NCBI GenBank assembly: GCA_019114885.1
Contig: DXEQ01000302.1
Coordinates: 1 to 5,182 of the forward strand
Source of the DNA: Candidatus Anaerobutyricum stercoripullorum
GTDB taxonomy: Bacteria; Bacillota; Clostridia; Lachnospirales; Lachnospiraceae
Length of the DNA stretch: 5,182 nt
Direction of reading: 5' to 3'
Shown: positions 1 to 5,182 of the stretch, piece after piece
Position numbering within the stretch: the stretch's first letter is position 1
Layout: every line of letters starts with the position of its first letter
Notes under the pieces: generated by a model
What the model was told of the DNA's origin: nothing
What the model saw: the letters and a program-made list of their open reading frames with translations, nothing else
The model's database searches: none
Program-made: the position numbers and the translations under genes

Positions 1-339
1 AGTTATAATCATGAAACAGAACTGGCAGCAGTAGTTAATCTGATTTACCTGGCAGCCCGCGATACCTATCGTGTAGAGAGAGAGGATAAAGCAGGTAAAG
101 GGTATGTGGATTTTATCTTTTATCCTGAAACAGATAAAAATGCAGATTGTATTATTTTGGAACTAAAGGTAGATCATTCTCCAGATGAAGCAATTCAGCA
201 GATAAAAGAAAAGAATTATGCGCTTCGTTTCCAGGGAAAAATCGGAGAAAAATCCAAATATTCAGGCAGAATCCTTGCCGTCGGAATCAGCTATGGAAGA
301 GAAGAAAAAAATCATTCCTGTAAGGTAGAAGTTTTATAA
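1..339 (+). CDS. PD-(D/E)XK nuclease-domain protein (AAA-ATPase-like family), 3' end only
   Basis: This is the last 112 codons of a gene that begins before the window; the reading frame is open from base 1 to a TAA at 337-339. The visible part matches the C-terminal PD-(D/E)XK nuclease-like domain (PDDEXK_9/DUF1703 type) that usually follows an N-terminal AAA-ATPase-like domain in proteins abundant in Lachnospiraceae and Bacteroidetes. The nuclease signature is visible: a helix with ETELAAVV, then GKGYVDFIF with the candidate metal-binding Asp (visible codon 37), then ILELK with the Glu and Lys of the E-x-K part (codons 54 and 56), and DEAIQQIKEKNYA after it. A GTG at 106 is not the start, because homologous sequence continues upstream of it. 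The family is often variable in copy number and its biological role is not settled; defence or mobile-element links have been suggested. The gene looks more AT-rich than the genes to its right. Family assignment is confident, function is not. Confidence 0.85.
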   Translation, partial: SYNHETELAAVVNLIYLAARDTYRVEREDKAGKGYVDFIFYPETDKNADCIILELKVDHSPDEAIQQIKEKNYALRFQGKIGEKSKYSGRILAVGISYGREEKNHSCKVEVL

Positions 340-341
340 AA

Positions 342-356
342 GGCGCTGCCAACGCC
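342..356. repeat. Short GC-rich inverted repeat
   Basis: GGCG (342-345) and CGCC (353-356) flank a 7-nt loop directly after the stop of the PD-(D/E)XK gene. Together with the larger hairpin at 361-383 it makes a tandem pair of GC-rich stem-loops in otherwise AT-rich spacer. It is only 4 bp long and could be chance on its own. Confidence 0.3.
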
Positions 357-360
357 GTCA

Positions 361-383
361 GCCACCCGCATGAAGCGGGTGGC
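361..383 (+). terminator. Perfect 9-bp GC-rich hairpin, possible terminator or REP-like element
   Basis: GCCACCCGC (361-369) pairs perfectly with GCGGGTGGC (375-383) around the 5-nt loop ATGAA. It lies between two convergent genes, 21 nt after the stop of the PD-(D/E)XK gene and 56 nt beyond the stop of the minus-strand DUF2344 gene, so a terminator is the simplest reading. On the plus strand it is followed by GTAAAATATTTCTT, T-rich but without a clean U tract; on the minus strand the following bases are not T-rich. It may therefore be a weak plus-strand terminator, a transcription-blocking hairpin for both sides, or an imperfect relic of a REP/IS200-type hairpin. Confidence 0.45.
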
Positions 384-439
384 GTAAAATATTTCTTAAT
401 TGCTTATGATACTGTTCTGTGATACTGCATTAAGTTTCA

Positions 440-1156
440 CTATTTTTCTTCTGACAGAATCGGCGCCGGCACATCTCTTCCCACGGCGCCCAATGGCAGC
501 AATACTCCGTCTTTTTTCAGATACGTTTCCAGACGGTGATACTGGAAGGCAAACGGGTCATAATCATACCCCAGATACCGGCAGAATGCCTCCATGACCA
601 GAGATGCTTTCAGATTCTCTGCGCTTCCCGTCACAAGGCGCATGAAGATGCGCGAATCCTGTTCCCGGATAGCGAGGATCATCGGGGAGATGTCCACTTC
701 TTTCTCACTTCGTTTTGTTTTTTTAAGAATCGGAATCTGTTCCTGAAAATAAAACGGTTCGGTACGTTTCAAAAAAGCATCCGTGTAATAATAACCTTTC
801 CGGAAGTCTACGAGATAATCCGCTGCGGCGGTGACCGCCATGCAGTTTTTCTCTTTCTCGTCAATCTGTTTAAATTCCAGCACGGAGATACCTTCATTCA
901 TCACTGCATTCATCCGATCAAGCATCTCCTGACCGGAATAGCACCAGTCAAAGGAAATGTCCACGTATTCCCCCTCACTGGTCATGCCGATACCAAGCGG
1001 CGCTGCAAAACTCATGATCTGGTGTGGGCTCATACCTTTTGAGAAAGAAACCGGCAGTTCCGCCCGCATCATGGCCTTATGAAAATATCGCTGCACGTCC
1101 AGATGGCCGATGAACTTCAGCACACCGGTCTTTGACCATTTAATTCTTGCTTTCAT
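440..1156 (-). CDS. TIGR03936-type radical-SAM-linked protein (DUF2344)
   Basis: A 238-residue protein recognised as the DUF2344 / TIGR03936 family, which occurs either fused to or next to TIGR03960-type radical SAM proteins, as here. The N-terminal block is characteristic: a basic beta strand (KARIKWSKTG), then LKFIGHLDVQRYFHKAMMRA, SFSKGMSPHQIMSFA and PLGIGMTSEGEYVD. No catalytic motif, signal peptide or membrane segment is evident, so it is probably a cytoplasmic partner or substrate-handling subunit. The start is the ATG at 1156: an AGGAGGTG Shine-Dalgarno lies 6 nt before it, and a TTG further upstream at 1174 falls inside that site. The gene overlaps the 3' end of the radical SAM gene by 17 nt, so translation is likely coupled. 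It is the second gene of the minus-strand operon. The molecular function is unknown; a role in RNA or ribosome modification is only inferred from its neighbours. Confidence 0.9.
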   Translation of the reverse strand: MKARIKWSKTGVLKFIGHLDVQRYFHKAMMRAELPVSFSKGMSPHQIMSFAAPLGIGMTSEGEYVDISFDWCYSGQEMLDRMNAVMNEGISVLEFKQIDEKEKNCMAVTAAADYLVDFRKGYYYTDAFLKRTEPFYFQEQIPILKKTKRSEKEVDISPMILAIREQDSRIFMRLVTGSAENLKASLVMEAFCRYLGYDYDPFAFQYHRLETYLKKDGVLLPLGAVGRDVPAPILSEEK

Positions 1157-3026
1157 GGCAGACACCTCCTCCAAAACGACTTGCCCCGCAGCCGGAACAT
1201 TTCTCCCGGCAGTTTGGCGTTACTTTTTCTTCCATGGCGTTCTTCCACTCCCGTTTCAGGAAAGCTTTTGTCACGCCGATATCGATAAAATCCCACGGGA
1301 AGATCTCATCAAGACTCCGCTCCCTCGTGGTATAAAAATGATAATCCAGTCCATTTTCTTCCATGGCCTCCATCCAGCGGTCATAGTGGAAATATTCTGT
1401 CCAGGCGTCGTAAAGGCAGCCTTTTTTATAGGCAGAATAGATCACATCGGCAATCCGACGGTCACCGCGGGCAAGGATACCTTCCAGAACCGTAGTCTTG
1501 GCGTCATGGTATTTGAAAGAGAGACTCCGGCGGTTATGCTGTGCCTTGAATTCATCGTTGACCAGATGGGCGCGGCGGCTGTATTCTTCTTCCTCACACA
1601 TGGACGCCCACTGAAACGGAGTAAACGGCTTTGGCACAAAGAAGGAGCAGCTGGCTCCCACCGATACACGGCCGTTCCGATACTGAGAATCCAGTTTATA
1701 ATAGTTCATAGCCACTTTCTCACAGAGATGAGCGATTCCCTTCATATCTTCCTCCGTCTCCGTAGGCAGTCCCATCATGAAGTAAAGTTTTACTTTGTTC
1801 CAGCCTCCCTTGAAGGCTTCCTCAGAGCCGTGCAGAATGTCTTCCTCCGTCAGTCCTTTGTTGATCACATCCCGCATCCGCTGGGTTCCGGCCTCCGGCG
1901 CAAATGTCAGGCTGCTTTTGCGCACATCCTGAACCTTGCTCATCACATCAAGAGAGAAAGCGTCAATACGCAGAGACGGCAGAGCAATGTTGATATTTTT
2001 GCAGCGGAAATTATCGATGAGATAGTTACACAGTTCCGGAAGTTTCCGGAAATCGCTGGAACTTAAAGAACTCAAAGAAATCTCATCGCTTCCGGTGGCT
2101 TTCAGAGAGTTTTTCGCCACCCTCTCCAGCATCGGAAGGCTTCTCTCCCTGAGCGGGCGGTACACCATACCTGCCTGACAGAATCGGCATCCTCTGGTGC
2201 AGCCCCTCTGAATCTCCAGCACAACCCGGTCCTGTGTCACCTTGATGTAAGGAACCAGCGGCTTTTCCGGATAAAATGTATCACTGAGATCCATCTGCAC
2301 CTGCCGCATGATGGTCTCCGGCGCTTCCGGACAGGAAGGTTCCATCAGCGCGATGGTTCCGTCCTCGTTATATACCACATTATATAAAGAAGGAACGTAG
2401 ATTCCCGGAATTTGCGCCGCCATGCGCAGAAACTCTTTTCGGCTGCCTCCTTTTGCTTTGTGCTCTTTGTACAGATCCATCAGGTCATAATAAACGGTCT
2501 CACTCTCCCCGATATAAAACATATCAAAGAACGGAGCCAATGGTTCCGGATTATAAGTACACGGGCCGCCGCCAATGACAAACGGCGCGTCTTCCCGCCG
2601 GTCTTTTGCGTAGATATCAATCTGCGCCAGATCGAGAATCTGCAGAATGTTGGTGTAGCACATCTCATATTGAATGGTGATCAGTAAAAAATCCAGCATG
2701 AATACCGGATCCTGACTCTCCAGAGCGAACAGGGGGATATTTTCTTCCCGCATGACCTTATCCAGATCCACCCACGGAGAGAAGACCCGCTCGCACCAGA
2801 TATCCTCCCGGCGGTTCATCTGCTCATAAATGATCTTCATTCCAAGGTGCGACATGCCAATCTCATAGACATCCGGGAAACACATTCCCACGCGGATGTC
2901 CACCGCATCCGGGTCCTTGACCACGCTGTTGATCTCATGACCGATATAGCGGACAGGCTTTTCGATGCTTAACAGAATCTCGTCTTTTAAAGCCAGATTA
3001 TCGGTAGTATTCATCATTTCTATCAT
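1140..3026 (-). CDS. TIGR03960-type B12-binding-like/radical SAM protein
   Basis: A 628-residue protein of the TIGR03960 family. Residues about 40-180 resemble a cobalamin-binding Rossmann fold (CFPDVYEIGMSHLGMKIIYE, then FVIGGGPCTYNPEPLAP and YIGESE), but I see no DxHxxG cobalamin motif, so B12 use is doubtful. The radical SAM core starts at about residue 265; EIQRGCTRGCRFCQAG carries the CxxxCxxC cluster-binding cysteines C276, C280 and C283. Further core landmarks are TGSDEISLSSLSSSD, SLTFAPEAGTQRMR and KLYFMMGLPTET. The C-terminal tail has a second cysteine group, C606, C610, C613 and C623, which could bind zinc or an auxiliary cluster. The chosen ATG at 3026 has a GAGGA 10 nt upstream; ATGs at 3017 and 3014 are alternatives. 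It is the first gene of the minus-strand operon, with a promoter at 3075-3103. Family assignment is secure; the reaction and substrate are unknown to me. Confidence 0.92.
   Translation of the reverse strand: MIEMMNTTDNLALKDEILLSIEKPVRYIGHEINSVVKDPDAVDIRVGMCFPDVYEIGMSHLGMKIIYEQMNRREDIWCERVFSPWVDLDKVMREENIPLFALESQDPVFMLDFLLITIQYEMCYTNILQILDLAQIDIYAKDRREDAPFVIGGGPCTYNPEPLAPFFDMFYIGESETVYYDLMDLYKEHKAKGGSRKEFLRMAAQIPGIYVPSLYNVVYNEDGTIALMEPSCPEAPETIMRQVQMDLSDTFYPEKPLVPYIKVTQDRVVLEIQRGCTRGCRFCQAGMVYRPLRERSLPMLERVAKNSLKATGSDEISLSSLSSSDFRKLPELCNYLIDNFRCKNINIALPSLRIDAFSLDVMSKVQDVRKSSLTFAPEAGTQRMRDVINKGLTEEDILHGSEEAFKGGWNKVKLYFMMGLPTETEEDMKGIAHLCEKVAMNYYKLDSQYRNGRVSVGASCSFFVPKPFTPFQWASMCEEEEYSRRAHLVNDEFKAQHNRRSLSFKYHDAKTTVLEGILARGDRRIADVIYSAYKKGCLYDAWTEYFHYDRWMEAMEENGLDYHFYTTRERSLDEIFPWDFIDIGVTKAFLKREWKNAMEEKVTPNCREKCSGCGASRFGGGVCHESKN
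1163..1172 (-). promoter_or_regulatory. Strong Shine-Dalgarno inside the upstream gene
   Basis: Read on the minus strand the site is GGAGGAGGTG, ending 6 nt before the ATG at 1156. It lies wholly inside the last codons of the radical SAM gene, where it encodes part of the Gly-Gly-Gly-Val-Cys tail. It fixes the start of the DUF2344 gene at 1156 and rules out the TTG at 1174. Confidence 0.85.
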
Positions 3027-3074
3027 ATATCCTTATTCCTCATCTATTTGATATTTTGAAAAATGCGTCAACTG

Positions 3075-3103
3075 ATGATACAAAATAATAGAGACTTTGT
3101 CAA
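3075..3103 (-). promoter_or_regulatory. Sigma-A-type promoter for the radical SAM operon
   Basis: On the minus strand a perfect -35 TTGACA (3103-3098) is followed after exactly 17 nt by a -10 TATCAT (3080-3075). Transcription would start near 3068, giving a leader of about 40 nt before the ATG at 3026. No other promoter is evident between the two genes of this operon. Confidence 0.75.
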
Positions 3104-3132
3104 ATGAATCGAGAGGAAAAAGGAAATCTTAC

Positions 3133-3162
3133 TTGCCTGTAAAACAAAAGGCATGTTAAGAT
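3133..3162 (+). promoter_or_regulatory. Extended -10 promoter for the RNase E/G gene
   Basis: A -35-like TTGCCT (3133-3138) is followed after 18 nt by TAAGAT (3157-3162), preceded by TGT to give an extended -10. Transcription would start near 3169, about 20 nt before the ATG at 3191. An ATG at 3161 lies within the -10 element and so would not be on this transcript. The promoter is back to back with the minus-strand promoter at 3075-3103, the two -35 boxes being about 30 bp apart. Confidence 0.65.
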
Positions 3163-3176
3163 GAATAATATTTATA

Positions 3177-3182
3177 AAGGAG
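3177..3182 (+). promoter_or_regulatory. Shine-Dalgarno that fixes the RNase E/G start
   Basis: AAGGAG lies 8 nt before the ATG at 3191. The in-frame ATG at 3161 has no comparable site and overlaps the predicted -10 box, so 3191 is the preferred start. Confidence 0.8.
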
Positions 3183-3190
3183 AAGACAGA

Positions 3191-4471
3191 ATGAACCATA
3201 AATACATCATCACAGAGCGATGCGGCGTCGTCCGCTACGGTTATTTTGCGGACGGACAGCCGGTGGAGCTGTACTGCGAACCAAAAGAACAGAAAAGCCT
3301 TGTGGGCAATATTTACGCCGCCCGGGTGGAGCGGATGGCCGACGGAATCGGCGGGGCTTTTCTGGAGATTCGGGATCATCGCGGGCAGAACTGCAAATGT
3401 TATTTTCGTTTGCCAAAGGGTTGGAAGGAACCGGACAGCCCGATCATCCGTCTGTCACCGGGACGAGGAGATGGTCTTCGCGGTGGGGATATCATTCTGG
3501 TACAGATCACAAAGGACGCCGTAAAAACAAAGCTTCCTGTGGCAGAAAGCAACGTGAGCCTCACCGGGAAATATTTTGTGCTGACGCTGGGTGACCCGCG
3601 AACCGGCGTCTCAAAGAAGATTAAAAAGAAGGAAGAGAGGGAGCGACTGTCTGCTTTCGCTGCCAGATACAAAGAGGAGGGCTTCGGTATCGTGGCGCGT
3701 ACCAATGCGGAAGGCATCCGGGAGGAAGAACTGGAACAGGAATTATCCTCCCTTCTTGAACGATACCACACCCTCATGCGCCGGGCAGCTTATGCCGAAG
3801 GCCGCACCCTCTTGTACAGGGAGCCGCCGCAGTACGTGACACTGGCGCAGGAACTTCCCGGGGATGAACTGAATGAGGTCGTTACGGACAACCCGGAGAT
3901 TTACGAAGAACTGTGCCGGTATTATGGAAAGGAAGTCTCCGACAGCAGCAGGCAGTCGGCAGCTGTACACAATAACGCGGATACCCGGAAGCGGGGACAG
4001 CAGACCGGCGGGTTACAGATCACATTTTACAGCGACGATTATCCTCTGGAAAAACTGTACCGACTCGACCACTATTATGAATCCGCCCTGCAAAAAACCG
4101 TCTGGCTTCCCTCCGGAGGCAGTCTGGTCATTGAACCGACGGAGGCCATGGTGGTCATCGACGTCAACAGCGGCAGTGTGACAAAAAAGAAAAAGCAGGC
4201 GGAGATGGTTTATTACGAGATGAACCGAGAGGCCGCCGTGGAGATTGCAAGGCAGCTCCGGCTCCGGAACCTGTCCGGCATCATCGTCGTTGATTTTATC
4301 AATATGGAGAAAAAAGAACAGCGGCAGGAGCTCCTTGCTTTTCTGGCAGATCAGTGTAAGAAGGACCGGATAAACTGCCAGGTCATCGACATGACGGCCC
4401 TCGGTCTGGTGGAGATGATCCGGAGCAAGGGAAGAAAGCCGCTCCACGAACAGATAAAAGACGGGAAGTGA
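3191..4471 (+). CDS. rng: RNase E/G-family endoribonuclease, short form
   Basis: A 426-residue member of the Rne/Rng family, single-strand-specific endoribonucleases that prefer 5'-monophosphorylated RNA and act in mRNA decay and rRNA maturation. An S1-like RNA-binding domain spans roughly residues 35-117 (SLVGNIYAARVERM, GIGGAFLEI). The 5'-sensor region carries GFGIVARTNAEG with R170 and T171, matching R169/T170 of E. coli RNase E. The catalytic DNase I-like region has LPSGGSLVIEPTEA, VVIDVNSGS (D324, N326) and IIVVDFINME (D368), matching the E. coli metal ligands D303, N305 and D346. The protein ends shortly after MTALGLVEMIRSKGRKPL, so the CPxC zinc-link and the small C-terminal domain used for tetramer formation in E. 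coli are missing. A polar, low-complexity insert lies at about residues 248-275. The gene stands upstream of rplU in the same direction and may be partly co-transcribed with it. The start at 3191 is supported by an AAGGAG site. Confidence 0.93.
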   Translation: MNHKYIITERCGVVRYGYFADGQPVELYCEPKEQKSLVGNIYAARVERMADGIGGAFLEIRDHRGQNCKCYFRLPKGWKEPDSPIIRLSPGRGDGLRGGDIILVQITKDAVKTKLPVAESNVSLTGKYFVLTLGDPRTGVSKKIKKKEERERLSAFAARYKEEGFGIVARTNAEGIREEELEQELSSLLERYHTLMRRAAYAEGRTLLYREPPQYVTLAQELPGDELNEVVTDNPEIYEELCRYYGKEVSDSSRQSAAVHNNADTRKRGQQTGGLQITFYSDDYPLEKLYRLDHYYESALQKTVWLPSGGSLVIEPTEAMVVIDVNSGSVTKKKKQAEMVYYEMNREAAVEIARQLRLRNLSGIIVVDFINMEKKEQRQELLAFLADQCKKDRINCQVIDMTALGLVEMIRSKGRKPLHEQIKDGK

Positions 4472-4494
4472 GGTTTCCGGGAACATTTGCCGCT

Positions 4495-4542
4495 CCGATT
4501 ACATTTTCAGGAGAAAAAAGGACCTGATCGGCTGAATTTTTT
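4495..4542 (+). terminator. Possible weak terminator after the RNase gene
   Basis: CCGA (4495-4498) can pair with TCGG (4528-4531) and TCAGG (4507-4511) with CCTGA (4523-4527), enclosing an 11-nt loop; six T residues follow at 4537-4542. A one-sided 8-nt bulge and a 5-nt gap before the T tract make it a poor intrinsic terminator, so some read-through into rplU is likely. The T tract also lies directly upstream of the rplU -35 box. Confidence 0.3.
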
Positions 4543-4543
4543 C

Positions 4544-4572
4544 TTGACTTTCATTTGCCCGTATGCTAACAT
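4544..4572 (+). promoter_or_regulatory. Extended -10 promoter of the rplU operon
   Basis: TTGACT (4544-4549) and TAACAT (4567-4572) are separated by 17 nt, and TGC directly before the -10 makes it an extended -10 promoter. Transcription should begin near 4579, giving an untranslated leader of about 75 nt. Such a strong promoter fits a ribosomal protein operon. Confidence 0.8.
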
Positions 4573-4578
4573 GGCAGA

Positions 4579-4653
4579 TGTATGCCGCACAGTTAGGTTG
4601 AAAGTTCCGTTTCGGACACCAAAACTGGCGAGTAATGTTTTAGGAGGTGCCAT
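4579..4653 (+). ncRNA. Probable L21 leader (ribosomal protein autoregulatory RNA)
   Basis: The 5' UTR of rplU folds plausibly. CAGTT (4590-4594) pairs with AACTG (4623-4627), extended by CGC (4586-4588) with GCG (4628-4630) across one bulged A. GGT (4596-4598) can pair with ACC (4618-4620), and an apical hairpin TCCG-TTT-CGGA covers 4606-4616. The Shine-Dalgarno AGGAGG follows at 4642-4647. Position, size and the AAAACTG segment fit the Firmicutes L21 leader known upstream of the L21-DUF464-L27 operon, a putative site for feedback control by ribosomal protein. The fold was made by eye and not scored against a covariance model. Confidence 0.65.
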
Positions 4654-4962
4654 ATGTACGCTATTATTGCAACAGGTGGTAAACAGTATAAAGTAAGCGA
4701 AGGCGACGTGATCAGAGTTGAGAAACTGGGCGTTGAGGCCGGCTCTGCTTATACATTTGACCAGGTGTTGATGGTTGGCGGTGACGAAGTCAAGGTGGGA
4801 GATCCTGTCGTTGCAGGCGCAACGGTAGAAGCTTCTGTACTTGAGGACGGTAAAGAGAAGAAGATTATCGTTTACAAGTATAAGAGAAAAACAGGCTACC
4901 ACAAAAAACAGGGTCACAGACAGCCTTATACAAAGGTTAAGATCGAAAAGATCAACGCGTAA
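4654..4962 (+). CDS. rplU: 50S ribosomal protein L21 (bL21)
   Basis: A full-length 102-residue L21, the usual size for the family, which binds 23S rRNA in the large subunit. The start MYAIIATGGKQYKV is diagnostic, followed by GDVIRVEKL, the VGDPVV turn and the basic C-terminal block KYKRKTGYHKKQGHRQPYTKVKI that contacts rRNA. The ATG at 4654 has AGGAGG at 4642-4647, 6 nt upstream. It is the first gene of the rplU-prp-rpmA operon, driven by the promoter at 4544-4572 and preceded by the probable L21 leader. The stop TAA is 2 nt before the start of prp. Confidence 0.98.
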   Translation: MYAIIATGGKQYKVSEGDVIRVEKLGVEAGSAYTFDQVLMVGGDEVKVGDPVVAGATVEASVLEDGKEKKIIVYKYKRKTGYHKKQGHRQPYTKVKIEKINA

Positions 4963-4964
4963 TC

Positions 4965-5182
4965 ATGATTACAGTTACAATTTACAGAAAGCCTGAGAAC
5001 CAGTTTCGTGGATTTCAGGTGATTGGACATGCCGGAAGCGTGGAAGAGGGAGCAGATCTTGTATGTTGTTCTGTCTCCGTCCTCACGATCAATCTCGTGA
5101 ACAGTCTTGACAGCTTCACTGATGATGAGTTCGAGCTTATCGAAGAGGAGAACCTGGGACTGATTCAGCTTACCTTTAAGGA
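4965..5182 (+). CDS. prp: Ribosomal-processing cysteine protease Prp (YsxB/DUF464), 5' part
   Basis: The first 72 codons of a gene that runs past the right edge; family members are about 105-115 residues. Prp removes the short N-terminal extension of ribosomal protein L27 in Firmicutes and relatives, a step shown to be essential in Staphylococcus aureus. Both catalytic residues are visible at the positions known from S. aureus: His22 in VIGHAGS and Cys34 in ADLVCCSVS, followed by the expected helix with TINLVNSL. The ATG at 4965 comes 2 nt after the rplU stop and has only a weak ribosome binding site, so it is probably translated by coupling to rplU. The L27 gene rpmA is expected next, outside the window. 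Confidence 0.95.
   Translation, partial: MITVTIYRKPENQFRGFQVIGHAGSVEEGADLVCCSVSVLTINLVNSLDSFTDDEFELIEEENLGLIQLTFK

Noticed and set aside
407..427. Direct repeat TGATACTG (407-414 and 420-427)
   Set aside because: Two 8-bp copies with a short spacer, with a third copy inside a coding region at 537-544; too short and isolated for an attachment site or CRISPR repeat.
536..1042. 168-codon open frame on the plus strand
   Set aside because: It is antisense to the DUF2344 gene with no recognisable domain or start signal.
1110..2066. 318-codon open frame on the plus strand
   Set aside because: It is antisense to the well-supported radical SAM gene, its product resembles no family and it lacks a ribosome binding site; it is a shadow of biased codon use.
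3161..3190. Upstream ATG at 3161 as the start of the RNase gene
   Set aside because: It lies within the predicted -10 element and has no Shine-Dalgarno, whereas 3191 has AAGGAG at 8 nt.
4013..4486. 157-codon open frame on the minus strand
   Set aside because: It is antisense to the catalytic region of the RNase, and its residues reflect the complementary strand of conserved codons.
4571..4653. ATGGCA (4571-4576) complementary to TGCCAT (4648-4653) next to the rplU start, a possible Shine-Dalgarno-masking helix
   Set aside because: ATGGCA overlaps the -10 box and lies upstream of the expected transcription start, so it would not be in the mRNA.
4507..4917. 136-codon open frame on the minus strand across the rplU promoter and gene
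   Set aside because: It covers the opposite strand of rplU and its leader; L21 is unmistakable on the plus strand.

Overview
The window looks like chromosomal DNA from a Gram-positive anaerobe of the class Clostridia, most probably a Lachnospiraceae-like gut bacterium. The grounds are the gene set (radical SAM protein of the TIGR03960 type, its DUF2344 partner, RNase E/G, L21, Prp), strong AGGAGG-type ribosome binding sites, sigma-A-like promoters, and a PD-(D/E)XK gene of a kind that is abundant in that family. The assignment rests on recognised protein families only; no search was run.

Layout from left to right. Positions 1-339 hold the 3' end of a plus-strand gene for an AAA-ATPase-like/PD-(D/E)XK nuclease-domain protein, an accessory gene that looks more AT-rich than the rest. 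Positions 340-439 are a short convergent intergenic gap with a perfect 9-bp hairpin. Positions 440-3026 carry a minus-strand two-gene operon: the TIGR03960-type radical SAM protein is transcribed first and the DUF2344 (TIGR03936-type) protein second, overlapping it by 17 nt. Positions 3027-3190 are a divergent promoter region with a good sigma-A-like promoter on each strand. Positions 3191-4471 encode a short RNase E/G-family ribonuclease with all catalytic residues but no zinc-link or C-terminal domain. Positions 4472-4653 hold a possible weak terminator, a strong extended -10 promoter and a structured 5' UTR that fits the L21 leader. Then come rplU (4654-4962) and, 2 nt later, the start of prp (4965 to beyond the window edge).

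How the genes work together. The right half is the start of the conserved rplU-prp-rpmA ribosomal protein operon. L21 is probably autoregulated through the leader, and Prp would trim the N-terminal extension of L27, whose gene is expected just outside the window. The RNase E/G and the radical SAM/DUF2344 pair are frequent neighbours of this operon in Clostridia, which hints at a role in RNA or ribosome metabolism, but the biochemical function of the radical SAM pair is not known to me. The most notable points are the divergent orientation of the radical SAM pair relative to rng-rplU, next to an accessory gene (a possible rearrangement junction), and the minimal form of the RNase. I found no convincing unknown system, CRISPR array, tRNA/rRNA gene or intact mobile element.
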